In this document: piece by piece, positions 1 through 6,919 of the stretch
Layout of the letters: each line of letters starts with the position of its first letter
How positions within the stretch are numbered: the stretch's first letter is position 1
From: Actinomycetota bacterium
GTDB taxonomy: Bacteria > Actinomycetota > Actinomycetes > Nanopelagicales > Nanopelagicaceae
Direction: 5' to 3'
Length of the DNA: 10,123 bases
NCBI GenBank assembly: GCA_947459935.1
Contig: CANHFN010000022.1
Coordinates: forward strand, 1-10,123
The notes under the pieces: generated by a model
What the model was told of the DNA's origin: nothing
The model's input: only the letters and a program-made list of their open reading frames with translations
Databases searched by the model: none
Position numbers and translations under genes: made by a program

Positions 1-1223
1 TCTAGTTCGTAGAGATCCTTATCAACTGGGGCAGGTGGTTCGATCTTGTTCAAGATTCCATCAAGGCCAGCCATAAGCATTGCTGCGAATGCTAGGTATG
101 GGTTTGATGATGGGTCTGGGCAACGGAACTCAATGCGCTTTGCCTTTGGATTGGATCCTGTAATTGGGATACGGATACAAGCTGAACGGTTACGCGCTGA
201 GTACACAAGGTTTACAGGTGCTTCATATCCTGGAACCAAGCGACGATATGAGTTAACTGTTGGGTTTGTAAATGCAAGTAGTGAAGGTGCATGCTTTAGC
301 AGACCGCCGATATACCAACGCGCCATATCTGAAAGATCGCCGTATGTGCCTGCTTCGAAGAACAGAGGCTTTCCATCTTTCCACAGTGATTGGTGAACGT
401 GCATGCCTGAACCGTTATCTCCGAAGAGTGGCTTTGGCATGAATGTTGCAGTCTTTCCACCTTGCCATGCAGTGTTACGAATGACGTACTTGAACTTCAT
501 AACATCATCGCCAGCTGTCAGGATGTCAGTGAAACGGTAGTTAATCTCCATTTGTCCAGCAGTTCCAACTTCATGGTGTGAGCGCTCAACAAGAAGTCCA
601 ACCTTGCCTAGCTGCATCACCATTTCATCGCGAAGATCTGCAAACTGATCTGTTGGAGAAACTGGGAAGTAACCGCCCTTTACGCGAGTGCGGTATCCGC
701 GGTTAGGTGTTCCATCTGCATCATATTCAACGCCTGTGTTCCATGCGCCTTCGTATGATTCAATTTCATGAACTGCAGAGTTGATTCCTGTCTTAAAGCG
801 CACGCTATCGAAAACGTAGAACTCTGCCTCTGGTGCAAAAAATGCTGTGTCAGCTATTCCAAGTGAGCGCATGTAGTCAACTGCGCGAGCAACAACTCCA
901 CGAGGATCACGGCTATATGGCGTGTTATCAACTGGATTGTGCACTGAGAAAATAATGATCAGGGTTTTTTCTTTACGATATGGATCAATGTATGCAGACT
1001 CTGGAACTGGCAAAAGTTTCATGTCAGATTCATTGATGGTTTGGAAACCACGGATAGATGAACCATCAAACATTAGGCCATCTGTGAACACTGCTTCATC
1101 AAATGATTCAACAGGAACATTGAAGTGGTGCTGGATTCCAGGTAGGTCGGTAAAGCGGACATCAACAAGTTTGACATCCTCTTTCTTGATGTATGCAAAG
1201 ATTTCTGCTGCGTTCTTAAACAT
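1..1223 (-). CDS. glnA: Glutamine synthetase type I, 3'-truncated by the window edge
   Basis: Makes glutamine from glutamate, ammonium and ATP in the cytoplasm, as a dodecamer in this family. The start is ATG at 1223-1221, preceded by GGGAG at 1232-1228. 407 codons are visible of an expected 475 or so. The beta-grasp N-terminal part holds [10 protein letters not shown] (residues 20-29) and the active-site DGSS (53-56). The catalytic barrel holds EAEF (132-135, metal-binding), HHEVG (216-220), the ATP-site signature [12 protein letters not shown] (264-275) and NRSACIRIP (345-353). The last codons read KDLYEL. Tyr405 aligns with the adenylylation tyrosine of class I-beta enzymes (Tyr406 in M. 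tuberculosis GlnA1), so activity is probably controlled by GlnE. The protein is very close in sequence to mycobacterial GlnA1. Only the C-terminal 70 or so residues are missing. The start region faces a probable nitrogen-control element. Confidence 0.97.
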   Translation of the reverse strand, partial: MFKNAAEIFAYIKKEDVKLVDVRFTDLPGIQHHFNVPVESFDEAVFTDGLMFDGSSIRGFQTINESDMKLLPVPESAYIDPYRKEKTLIIIFSVHNPVDNTPYSRDPRGVVARAVDYMRSLGIADTAFFAPEAEFYVFDSVRFKTGINSAVHEIESYEGAWNTGVEYDADGTPNRGYRTRVKGGYFPVSPTDQFADLRDEMVMQLGKVGLLVERSHHEVGTAGQMEINYRFTDILTAGDDVMKFKYVIRNTAWQGGKTATFMPKPLFGDNGSGMHVHQSLWKDGKPLFFEAGTYGDLSDMARWYIGGLLKHAPSLLAFTNPTVNSYRRLVPGYEAPVNLVYSARNRSACIRIPITGSNPKAKRIEFRCPDPSSNPYLAFAAMLMAGLDGILNKIEPPAPVDKDLYEL

Positions 1224-1230
1224 GCTTCTC

Positions 1231-1319
1231 CCAATTTCACATGTGATGCGCTGAATCTCTCATCATTGAGCCTTGTGCGCTTTTAGTAGTTGAACCCTAG
1301 GTCCATACGGTGAAATTGG
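1231..1319. repeat. 10-bp exact inverted repeat flanking the glnA promoter region
   Basis: CCAATTTCAC at 1231-1240 is the exact reverse complement of GTGAAATTGG at 1310-1319, 69 bases apart. The right arm coincides with the last GlnR-like half-site. The left arm lies just before and into the glnA ribosome-binding site. The left arm also overlaps the palindrome CACATGTG at 1238-1245. It could be a pair of operator sites or a long-range leader pairing, but the right arm probably lies upstream of the transcription start. A chance match cannot be excluded. Confidence 0.4.
1294..1299 (-). promoter_or_regulatory. Possible glnA -10 element (TAGGGT)
   Basis: TAGGGT on the minus strand fits the actinobacterial vegetative-sigma -10 pattern TANNNT. 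It lies about 70 bases before the glnA start and just downstream of the phased half-sites at 1310-1369. No good -35 hexamer lies 16-18 bases upstream; that zone is occupied by the half-sites, as at activator-dependent promoters. It would give a leader of about 60 bases. A TANNNT match alone is weak evidence, so this is a candidate only. Confidence 0.35.
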
Positions 1320-1369
1320 CATAACCTGCTTGTTAAATCCATGTTACGTCTGGGCCGATAGCCAGTTAC
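1310..1369 (-). promoter_or_regulatory. Candidate GlnR-type nitrogen-control site, 11-bp-phased half-sites
   Basis: On the minus strand, toward glnA, five-base words occur every 11 bases: GTAAC (1369-1365), TCGGC (1358-1354), GTAAC (1347-1343), TTAAC (1336-1332), GTTAT (1325-1321) and TTCAC (1314-1310). The known Streptomyces GlnR site is GTnAC-n6-GaAAC repeated with the same 11/22-bp phase. The GTnAC positions match well (two perfect, one with a changed last base). The GaAAC positions are degenerate: TTAAC keeps three bases, TTCAC two, TCGGC one. The location 90-150 bases upstream of glnA suits the activator. GlnR in this organism is an inference. The region also overlaps the probable start region of the divergent RDD gene, so one site could affect both. 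Confidence 0.5.
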
Positions 1370-1372
1370 CCT
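1367..1372 (+). promoter_or_regulatory. Possible -10 element for a leaderless RDD transcript (TACCCT)
   Basis: TACCCT fits TANNNT and ends six bases before the RDD start codon. No Shine-Dalgarno sequence is visible there. That spacing would put the transcription start at or next to the A of the ATG, giving a leaderless mRNA, which is common in actinobacteria. The hexamer overlaps the outermost GlnR-like half-site (1365-1369). No convincing -35 was found. Confidence 0.35.
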
Positions 1373-1378
1373 TGCCAT

Positions 1379-1750
1379 ATGAGCTTTCAATTCCAGCGCG
1401 TGAGCCTAGGACGCCGTCTGGCCGCCTTGATGGTGGATTGGCTGGCCTGTTACTTCATTGTTGTGGCTTTCACGGGGGGCCTTGGCGCTATAGCGCCAAG
1501 TCGATCATGGTCGGTCTTGGCATTGTTTTTTGCCGAGATTGTAATTTTCTCCGCCCTTCAAGGCGCAACTGTTGGCCACAGGATCTTTGGTATTCGAATC
1601 GTTCGCTTTGCAGATGGCGGTGGGATCTCTCCAATTCAAGCGCTCATTCGATCTGCGCTTTTAGTAACCGTAATCTTTGCAATCACCTTTGATGAAAATG
1701 GCAGAGGTATGCACGAGCGCCTTAGTGGGACAGTATTAACTAGAAGTTAG
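1379..1750 (+). CDS. RDD-family small integral membrane protein
   Basis: A 123-residue membrane protein of unknown function, of usual length for short RDD proteins. The name-giving motif is present: Arg12-Arg13 followed by Asp20 in GRRLAALMVDW at the start of the first hydrophobic segment (about 15-33). A second segment spans about 45-62. Then come the family's GATVGHRIFGIRIV (62-75) and a third segment near 88-104. The conserved tail GRGMHERLSGT carries the usual Gly-Thr. The start is ATG at 1379; no ribosome-binding site is visible, so translation may be leaderless. The gene is divergent from glnA and its TAG overlaps the TAA of the DUF4191 gene by four bases. By memory, an equivalent small gene (Rv2219A) lies beside glnA1 in Mycobacterium. 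RDD proteins have been suggested to act in ion or solute transport, but nothing here shows a substrate. Confidence 0.88.
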   Translation: MSFQFQRVSLGRRLAALMVDWLACYFIVVAFTGGLGAIAPSRSWSVLALFFAEIVIFSALQGATVGHRIFGIRIVRFADGGGISPIQALIRSALLVTVIFAITFDENGRGMHERLSGTVLTRS

Positions 1751-2427
1751 CGAATTTTTGGTGCGCGAGTTGGCATTGGACCTTTAGGAATTGGCATAGA
1801 CATACCACCAACGGCCTTGAGTCGTGCTCGAACTTCACGCATTTGATGTGGTGTTAGCTTCTTAGGAAGTCTGCGCATATGCCGCTGTAACTTCTGAATT
1901 GGAATACGGCCTTCTTCTTTACCAACAAGAATTTCAATAATTGGAACACCGGGTGCAAAACGTTCAGCCTTCTTCTTTTCATCAGCCATCATCTGGCGCA
2001 CAGCTTGGGTTCCTTCACCGGTGAGAACTATGCCGGCGCGGCCAACACTTCGATGAACCATGTCCTGATTACGAGATACCGCAACTGCAGGTGTTGTTGT
2101 CCAGCCTTTACGGATTGCCATCAACACACTTGCCCCTGCACCCATTTGACCTTCAATTGATGAATACGCAGCGGTACCAGCTTGGCGCGTGAAGAACAAG
2201 AGAGTTAAAAGCGCAGCTAGAGGGAGAGATACAAATGCTGCGTAGTAAGGACTGACAACTACTCCGCCAATTGCAATGCCAGCGCCCCAGGTCGTAAGAA
2301 AAATTCCAGCAAGTGCAGCTGTGATCCATGGTTTTACCTGCTTCGTGACCTTATAGGCATCACGGAAAACTTGAAAGCGCTGCTTCTTTATCTTCTTCTC
2401 TTTAGCTTTTTTCTTAAACATGCTCAT
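1747..2427 (-). CDS. DUF4191 family membrane protein (Rv2219-like)
   Basis: A conserved actinobacterial protein of 226 residues with no known function. It has a very lysine/arginine-rich cytosolic N-terminus (KKKAKEKKIKKQR, 5-17), two hydrophobic segments (about 34-57 and 62-80), and a soluble cytosolic C-terminal domain. That domain carries the family landmarks YSSIEGQMGAG (88-98), HRSVGRAGIVLTGEG (125-139) and RRLPKKLTPHQM, and ends in a Pro/Arg-rich MPIPKGPMPTRAP. Order and motifs match M. tuberculosis Rv2219, next to lipA in both. It is the last gene of the lipB operon. Its ATG overlaps the acyltransferase stop as TAATG, so translation is probably coupled; a second ATG two codons on is also possible. 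The conserved place beside lipoate synthesis is suggestive only. Confidence 0.92.
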   Translation of the reverse strand: MSMFKKKAKEKKIKKQRFQVFRDAYKVTKQVKPWITAALAGIFLTTWGAGIAIGGVVVSPYYAAFVSLPLAALLTLLFFTRQAGTAAYSSIEGQMGAGASVLMAIRKGWTTTPAVAVSRNQDMVHRSVGRAGIVLTGEGTQAVRQMMADEKKKAERFAPGVPIIEILVGKEEGRIPIQKLQRHMRRLPKKLTPHQMREVRARLKAVGGMSMPIPKGPMPTRAPKIR

Positions 2428-3125
2428 TAGTTTAGTGGGGCTGGAGCGGTTCCACCAAGACGAACTGGCGCCCAGCGCTGGCCGAGATGGCTATCAGGGT
2501 ACTTTTCTTGAACTTTGTGCAACATCTCAATCATGACTTCCCGCAGATGCGCCTCTGCGACCTCAACATCAGTCTCGCGTGAGTAGAAAATCGGCTCTCC
2601 AAATGAGACGCTGACAGGAATTCTGTTTCTCTTAAAGTTTGGCTTAACGCCCTTTGTATATACGCGTTGTCCACCCCACACGATTGTTGGGATTATCGGA
2701 ATGCTTGCACCGATGGCTAAACGAACTGCACCTGACTTGAGTCCCTTGATTTCAAAACTAGTTGAAATTGTTCCTTCTGGAAATATGCCAATAATTTCGC
2801 CATCTTTGAGTGAACGTAACGCTGCAACAAAAGAGGCAGAACCGTTACTTCGATCTACGTTGATGTGATGCATTCCGCGCATTAAAGGACCAGCAATCTT
2901 ATTGTCGAAGATTTCCTTCTTGGCCATAAAGCGCACATATCGCTTGGCAGGTAATGCGGCAGTTCCGGCTAGTGCAAAATCAAGATAACTTGTGTGATTG
3001 ATCGCAAGAATTGCACCACCCTTGAGTGGAACATTTTCTTGACCTTGGAATTCAAAATTCAATCCAAGGTATTTCCAGAATGATTTTATGAGGACAATTA
3101 CTGGAGGATAGACAAGATCAGCCAC
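2427..3125 (-). CDS. 1-acylglycerol-3-phosphate O-acyltransferase-like protein (PlsC family)
   Basis: A probable phospholipid-synthesis acyltransferase, moving a fatty acyl group to a glycerolipid at the inner membrane face. All four glycerophosphate acyltransferase blocks are visible in the 232-residue form: NHTSYLD with catalytic His44 and Asp49, INVDRSNG (88-95), IFPEGT (114-119), and [10 protein letters not shown] further on. The N-terminus has a hydrophobic stretch (about 5-22) that could anchor the enzyme. I chose GTG at 3125-3123, which overlaps the lipA stop by eight bases as GTGGCTGA. A longer frame from TTG at 3188 would overlap lipA by 71 bases and adds residues with no family character. 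GGAAA about 12 bases upstream is a weak ribosome-binding site. As far as I recall this gene is absent between lipA and Rv2219 in Mycobacterium. The acceptor cannot be told from sequence. Confidence 0.9.
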   Translation of the reverse strand: MADLVYPPVIVLIKSFWKYLGLNFEFQGQENVPLKGGAILAINHTSYLDFALAGTAALPAKRYVRFMAKKEIFDNKIAGPLMRGMHHINVDRSNGSASFVAALRSLKDGEIIGIFPEGTISTSFEIKGLKSGAVRLAIGASIPIIPTIVWGGQRVYTKGVKPNFKRNRIPVSVSFGEPIFYSRETDVEVAEAHLREVMIEMLHKVQEKYPDSHLGQRWAPVRLGGTAPAPLN

Positions 3126-4050
3126 GGATAGATTTCTTTTCCATAGCTTGTTTATACAAACGTCCGGCACGATATGAGGAACGAACAAGTGGTCCGCTCA
3201 TTACCCCAAGGAAACCAATTTCTTCTGCCTCTTGAGCAAGTTCCACAAACTCTTGTGGCTTAACCCAGCGCTCAACAGGATGGTGCTTATTTGTTGGTCG
3301 CAGGTACTGCGTAATGGTGATCAGGTCACATCCTGCGCTATGTAAATCAACTAATGCTTGTGAAATCTCTTCACGAGTTTCCCCAAGACCTAGGATGAGA
3401 TTTGATTTAGTTATCAACCCAAAATCTTGGGCCATTCTGATTACACGCAATGACTTTTCATAGGTAAAGGCAGGGCGTATTTGCTTGAAAATACGGGGGA
3501 CTGTTTCCAGGTTATGCGCAAAAACCTCGGGCCTGGTTTCAAAAATAGGGTCGAGAAGGTCAGGGTTGGCATTGAAATCAGGGGCCAACATTTCAACGCC
3601 AGTTCCAGGATTTAACTCGTGGACCTTGCGAATTGTTTCGGCATATAGCCAAGAACCTTCATCTTCAAGGTCATCTCGCGTAACACCGGTGATAGTTGCA
3701 TAGCGAAGACCCATCGTCTTAACTGACATCGCAACCTTAAATGGTTCAGCTCGGTCAATCGGCAGTGGCTTACCGGTGTCGATATTGCAAAAATCGCAAC
3801 GTCGAGTGCATCGATCTCCACCAATAAGAAATGTTGCTTCTTTATCTTCCCAACATTCAAAGATGTTTGGGCATGCAGCTTCCTGGCAAACGGTGTGTAG
3901 TCCTTCTGTCTTAACAAGACTATGAAGACGTGTGTATTCCGGACCCATGTTTGCCCGAGTCTTAATCCATTCAGGCTTTCTCTCAATAGGTGTCTCTGCA
4001 TTACGAGCTTCAATACGAAGCAACTTGCGACCTTCAGGTGCCATTGTCAT
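3118..4050 (-). CDS. lipA: Lipoyl synthase
   Basis: A radical SAM enzyme that inserts sulfur at C6 and C8 of the protein-bound octanoyl chain, completing lipoate. The 310 residues are the usual length. The auxiliary iron-sulfur cluster motif is Cys55-x4-Cys60-x5-Cys66. The radical SAM motif is CTRRCDFC with Cys81, 85 and 88. The RSSY motif near the C-terminus (290-293) supplies the serine ligand of the auxiliary cluster in studied LipA proteins. The start ATG at 4050 gives [11 protein letters not shown], which aligns with the mycobacterial N-terminus, and AAAGGTG (4062-4056) is a good ribosome-binding site inside the end of lipB. It overlaps lipB by four bases (ATGA) and the acyltransferase by eight, so the three are one operon. 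No residue needed for catalysis appears to be missing. Confidence 0.98.
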   Translation of the reverse strand: MTMAPEGRKLLRIEARNAETPIERKPEWIKTRANMGPEYTRLHSLVKTEGLHTVCQEAACPNIFECWEDKEATFLIGGDRCTRRCDFCNIDTGKPLPIDRAEPFKVAMSVKTMGLRYATITGVTRDDLEDEGSWLYAETIRKVHELNPGTGVEMLAPDFNANPDLLDPIFETRPEVFAHNLETVPRIFKQIRPAFTYEKSLRVIRMAQDFGLITKSNLILGLGETREEISQALVDLHSAGCDLITITQYLRPTNKHHPVERWVKPQEFVELAQEAEEIGFLGVMSGPLVRSSYRAGRLYKQAMEKKSIRG

Positions 4051-4703
4051 ACGCTCACCTTTTTCAAAGATTCAAAAATGTGTCTTTCAACAAGGGGTGC
4101 CACTTCATCAACTGTGATGGGTCGACCAAGTTCTAATTGAAGTGATGTTATATCTGCATCAGATATTCCGCATGGAACGATTTGGCCGAAAGCATCCAAA
4201 TTCGGATTAACATTTAATGCAAAACCATGCATGGTGACACCTTTTGCCACACGAATACCGATGGCGGCAATCTTTCGGTGACCCTTTTCATCGCAGATCC
4301 AAACTCCAGAGCGGCCCTCTACTCGAACAGCTGAAATCTCTAGGTCCGCGCAGACATTAATCAGGGCTGATTCAATCTCGCGCACAAAACCAACAAGCTC
4401 AGTTGGTTTTTGTAACTTCACTATTGGATATCCAACTAATTGTCCGGGGCCATGCCAGGTTATGCGGCCTCCACGGTCAACATCAATAACTGGTGTGCCA
4501 TCAGCTGGACGTTCGGCTTCATCGGTTCGGCGACCAGCGGTATAAACTGAAGGATGTTCTAGTAGCAGGAGAGTGTTAGGCCGATCTCCAGAGGCTACTT
4601 CTTCGTGAATTCTGCGTTGTGCATCCCACGCTTTTTGATACTCCACTAATCCCTGCCGGGACAGGGCAATTGTGGTGTTGGTTGAATTCTCAAGAACTGG
4701 CAC
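4047..4703 (-). CDS. lipB: Octanoyl-ACP:protein N-octanoyltransferase
   Basis: Transfers octanoate from acyl carrier protein to the lipoyl-domain lysine of E2 and GcvH-type proteins, the step before LipA. The protein has 218 residues, normal for the family. The signature [17 protein letters not shown] (77-93) carries the conserved His84. The catalytic pair is Lys144 (RKIAAIG) and Cys178 (VPCGISD), almost the same numbers as Lys142/Cys176 of M. tuberculosis LipB. The start is GTG at 4703-4701. A TANNNT hexamer ends six bases upstream of the GTG, so the transcript may be leaderless. It is the first gene of the lipB-lipA-acyltransferase-DUF4191 operon and diverges from the MMPL gene. Confidence 0.97.
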   Translation of the reverse strand: MPVLENSTNTTIALSRQGLVEYQKAWDAQRRIHEEVASGDRPNTLLLLEHPSVYTAGRRTDEAERPADGTPVIDVDRGGRITWHGPGQLVGYPIVKLQKPTELVGFVREIESALINVCADLEISAVRVEGRSGVWICDEKGHRKIAAIGIRVAKGVTMHGFALNVNPNLDAFGQIVPCGISDADITSLQLELGRPITVDEVAPLVERHIFESLKKVSV

Positions 4704-4739
4704 ACCTCTAGCCTAAAGGTAGGCTTGCCTCCTTACCAA
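4697..4739. promoter_or_regulatory. Overlapping back-to-back promoters for lipB and the MMPL operon
   Basis: The sequence AGCCTA-AAGG-TAGGCT (4710-4725) is a perfect 6-bp inverted repeat with a 4-base gap. Each arm reads TAGGCT outward, matching the -10 pattern TANNNT: minus strand 4715-4710 toward lipB, plus strand 4720-4725 toward MMPL. Possible -35 hexamers are TTGGTA (minus, 4739-4734, spacer 18) and CTGGCA (plus, 4697-4702, spacer 17), each 4/6 to TTGACA. The lipB transcript would start at or near its GTG. The MMPL transcript would have a leader of about 30 bases. The two polymerases would exclude each other. The symmetric element could also be an operator or chance. Confidence 0.5.
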
Positions 4740-4763
4740 TTCACCTTCGAAAGGTCTGATTCA

Positions 4764-6917
4764 GTGTCCTCAACCACCACAAAGAAGAGCCGTCGTCCAC
4801 TTGCCTACGCCCTATTAGTCATTGTTTTGTGGTTTGGAGCAAGCGGAGTTTTTGGACCTCTTTTTGGTCAACTTTCAACGGTTCAGGAAAATGACAACTC
4901 AGCCTTTTTGCCAGATAGCGCAGAATCCACTCAAGCCGCAAAGGTAATTGAGAAGTTTAATCAAGACCAGAATCAAAATCTTCCGACCTTGGTCCTATAT
5001 CTGGGAGAGATTGATGAAACCAAGATTGCAGCTTTGAATGCTCACTTAGCAAAATTGGGATCCACAAAAATTATTGGCACAGATGTACCGATCTCTAAAT
5101 ACCTAGCGCAGGGTGAGCAGATATTTGCTTTTCCTTCCGAAGACGGCAAAGCACTCCTAGTTAATCTTCCTTTGGTTTCTGAGGTAGGCACAGAATTACT
5201 ACCAAATAAAAAACCGGCACTTCCTGAAGTAATTGAAACACTTCGAGAAGATTCGGCTGAGTTTGCCAAGAGTGTGGGACTTACTTCTAATGTAACTGGA
5301 ATTGGTGCTCTACTAGGAGACCTCTTTGGTGCTTTCGAAGGTATTGACTCGTCATTGCTACTCACGACTTTAGGTGTTGTTGCATTTATTTTGATTATTG
5401 TTTATCGATCTCCGGTGCTTTGGATTTTGCCGCTTTTTTCAGCTGTTATTGCATTGTCAACGGCAGGTGGTCTTGTCTATATCCTGACGAAAAACAATGT
5501 CATTGATCTCAACGGACAGTCCCAAGGAATTCTTTCGGTGTTGGTTCTTGGTGCTGCAACAGATTATGCACTCCTCTTGATTTCAAGATATCGAGAAGAG
5601 CTGCACCACCATGATTATCCGGCGCAAGCAATGAAGGCGGCACTTAAAGGTGTGTTTGAGCCAATTTTGGCTTCCGGTGCCACGGTTATTGCCGCACTAC
5701 TTGTCTTGCTGCTTAGTGATCTTTCTGGAAACCGTGGATTAGGTCCTGTCGGTGCAATTGGCATTGCAGCAGCGGTGATTGTGATTCTGACCTTGTTACC
5801 TGCGCTATTGGTAGCTTTTGGTCGATGGGTATTCTGGCCACGAATCCCTCGAAATGATGATGTAAACACTCAACTCACTGGCACTTGGGCAAAGATTGGT
5901 TCTGCAGTTGAAAAACGTCCTCGCAAACTTTGGATTGTTACCGCTGTGCTTCTCGCAGTTCTAGCTGGTTTTTCAACTACATTAAACGCTAAAGGCTTAT
6001 CAACAGCAGATGCCTTCACGCAACGACCAGATTCGGTTGTGGGCTTAGAACTCTTAGGCCAACATTTTCCTGGTGGCTCAGGTCAACCAACTGAGGTCGT
6101 AGTTCCAGAAAGTTTAGTTGGCCCCGTTTCAGCTGCGCTCTTAAGTGTTGACGGTGTTTCAACCGTTGAACCAATGCGTATCTCTCCAACAATTCCTGGA
6201 GCGCCACTTTCTGACATCAAGGTTATTGACGGGAAAGTTGTATTAAATGCAACGCTGGCCTTAAATCCAGATTCAGTCGAAGCACGAGATGTCATTCCAG
6301 TGATTCGCGAAGCGGTTCATGCAATTAATCCAGAAATCCTTGTAGGAGGAAGCACGGCTGTTGCATTCGACACAGATGTTTCAGCAAATCATGACAACCG
6401 AACCATTATCCCAATTGTTTTGGTTCTCATCACTTTGATCCTTGGACTTCTCCTGCGCAGTGTTTTGTCAGCAGCCCTTCTTTTAGGAACAGTTGTCTTG
6501 TCATTTTTTGCAACGCTCGGTGCCTGCCAACTTGTGTTTGAACACATCTTTGGATTTAAGGGCGCTGATACCTCCTTCCCATTGTTTGCCTTCATTTTCC
6601 TAGTTGCACTTGGTATTGACTACAACATTTTCTTAATGACCCGTGTGCGAGAGGAAAGTGCCAAAATTGGCACAAGGGCAGGTGTTATCAAGGGCCTAAC
6701 AGTCACTGGTGGAGTGATTACTTCAGCTGGAATTGTTTTGGCAGCAACCTTTGCGGTGTTAGGTGTATTGCCACTTGTGTTCTTGGCAGAGCTAGGTTTT
6801 GCCGTCGCATTTGGTGTGTTGCTAGATACCTTGATCGTTCGCACGATTTTGGTACCAGCACTTGTCCACGATATTGGTGGAAAAGTTTGGTGGCCATCTA
6901 AGTTGCAACACAAGTAA
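4764..6917 (+). CDS. MMPL/RND-family membrane transporter
   Basis: A proton-driven exporter-like inner-membrane protein of 717 residues. The sequence shows the two-fold RND layout: one N-terminal membrane helix (about 12-34), a long extracytoplasmic domain with the family's FLPDSAES and EVIETLREDSAEF, and a block of helices. A second external domain follows (about 410-540), then a second helix block. The paired proton-relay motifs are TDYALLLISRYREE (Asp267-Tyr268) and IDYNIFLMTRVREE (Asp619-Tyr620), equivalent to the Asp-Tyr pairs of MmpL3. I chose GTG at 4764, with AAAGG nine bases upstream. A longer frame from TTG at 4725 would begin inside the -10 hexamer and lacks a ribosome-binding site. 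It is first in a two-gene operon with the oxidoreductase. MMPL proteins commonly export lipids or hydrophobic compounds; the cargo here is unknown. Confidence 0.93.
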   Translation: MSSTTTKKSRRPLAYALLVIVLWFGASGVFGPLFGQLSTVQENDNSAFLPDSAESTQAAKVIEKFNQDQNQNLPTLVLYLGEIDETKIAALNAHLAKLGSTKIIGTDVPISKYLAQGEQIFAFPSEDGKALLVNLPLVSEVGTELLPNKKPALPEVIETLREDSAEFAKSVGLTSNVTGIGALLGDLFGAFEGIDSSLLLTTLGVVAFILIIVYRSPVLWILPLFSAVIALSTAGGLVYILTKNNVIDLNGQSQGILSVLVLGAATDYALLLISRYREELHHHDYPAQAMKAALKGVFEPILASGATVIAALLVLLLSDLSGNRGLGPVGAIGIAAAVIVILTLLPALLVAFGRWVFWPRIPRNDDVNTQLTGTWAKIGSAVEKRPRKLWIVTAVLLAVLAGFSTTLNAKGLSTADAFTQRPDSVVGLELLGQHFPGGSGQPTEVVVPESLVGPVSAALLSVDGVSTVEPMRISPTIPGAPLSDIKVIDGKVVLNATLALNPDSVEARDVIPVIREAVHAINPEILVGGSTAVAFDTDVSANHDNRTIIPIVLVLITLILGLLLRSVLSAALLLGTVVLSFFATLGACQLVFEHIFGFKGADTSFPLFAFIFLVALGIDYNIFLMTRVREESAKIGTRAGVIKGLTVTGGVITSAGIVLAATFAVLGVLPLVFLAELGFAVAFGVLLDTLIVRTILVPALVHDIGGKVWWPSKLQHK

Positions 6918-6919
6918 GA

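Noticed and set aside
46..396. Plus-strand frame opposite glnA
   Set aside because: The minus-strand glnA reading is highly conserved through this whole region.
1224..1293. Riboswitch or attenuator in the glnA leader
   Set aside because: Only a short CACATGTG palindrome is present. No stable stem followed by a T-run and no known riboswitch core could be recognised.
3126..3188. Longer acyltransferase start (TTG at 3188), overlapping lipA by 71 bases
   Set aside because: A rare start codon, no ribosome-binding site, and extra residues without family character. GTG at 3125 gives a normal short overlap.
3612..4013. 133-codon minus-strand frame inside lipA
   Set aside because: It is a shifted frame of lipA, with no recognisable domain, and the lipA reading is certain.
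4725..4763. Longer MMPL start (TTG at 4725)
   Set aside because: It would begin inside the proposed -10 hexamer and has no ribosome-binding site. GTG at 4764 has AAAGG nine bases upstream.
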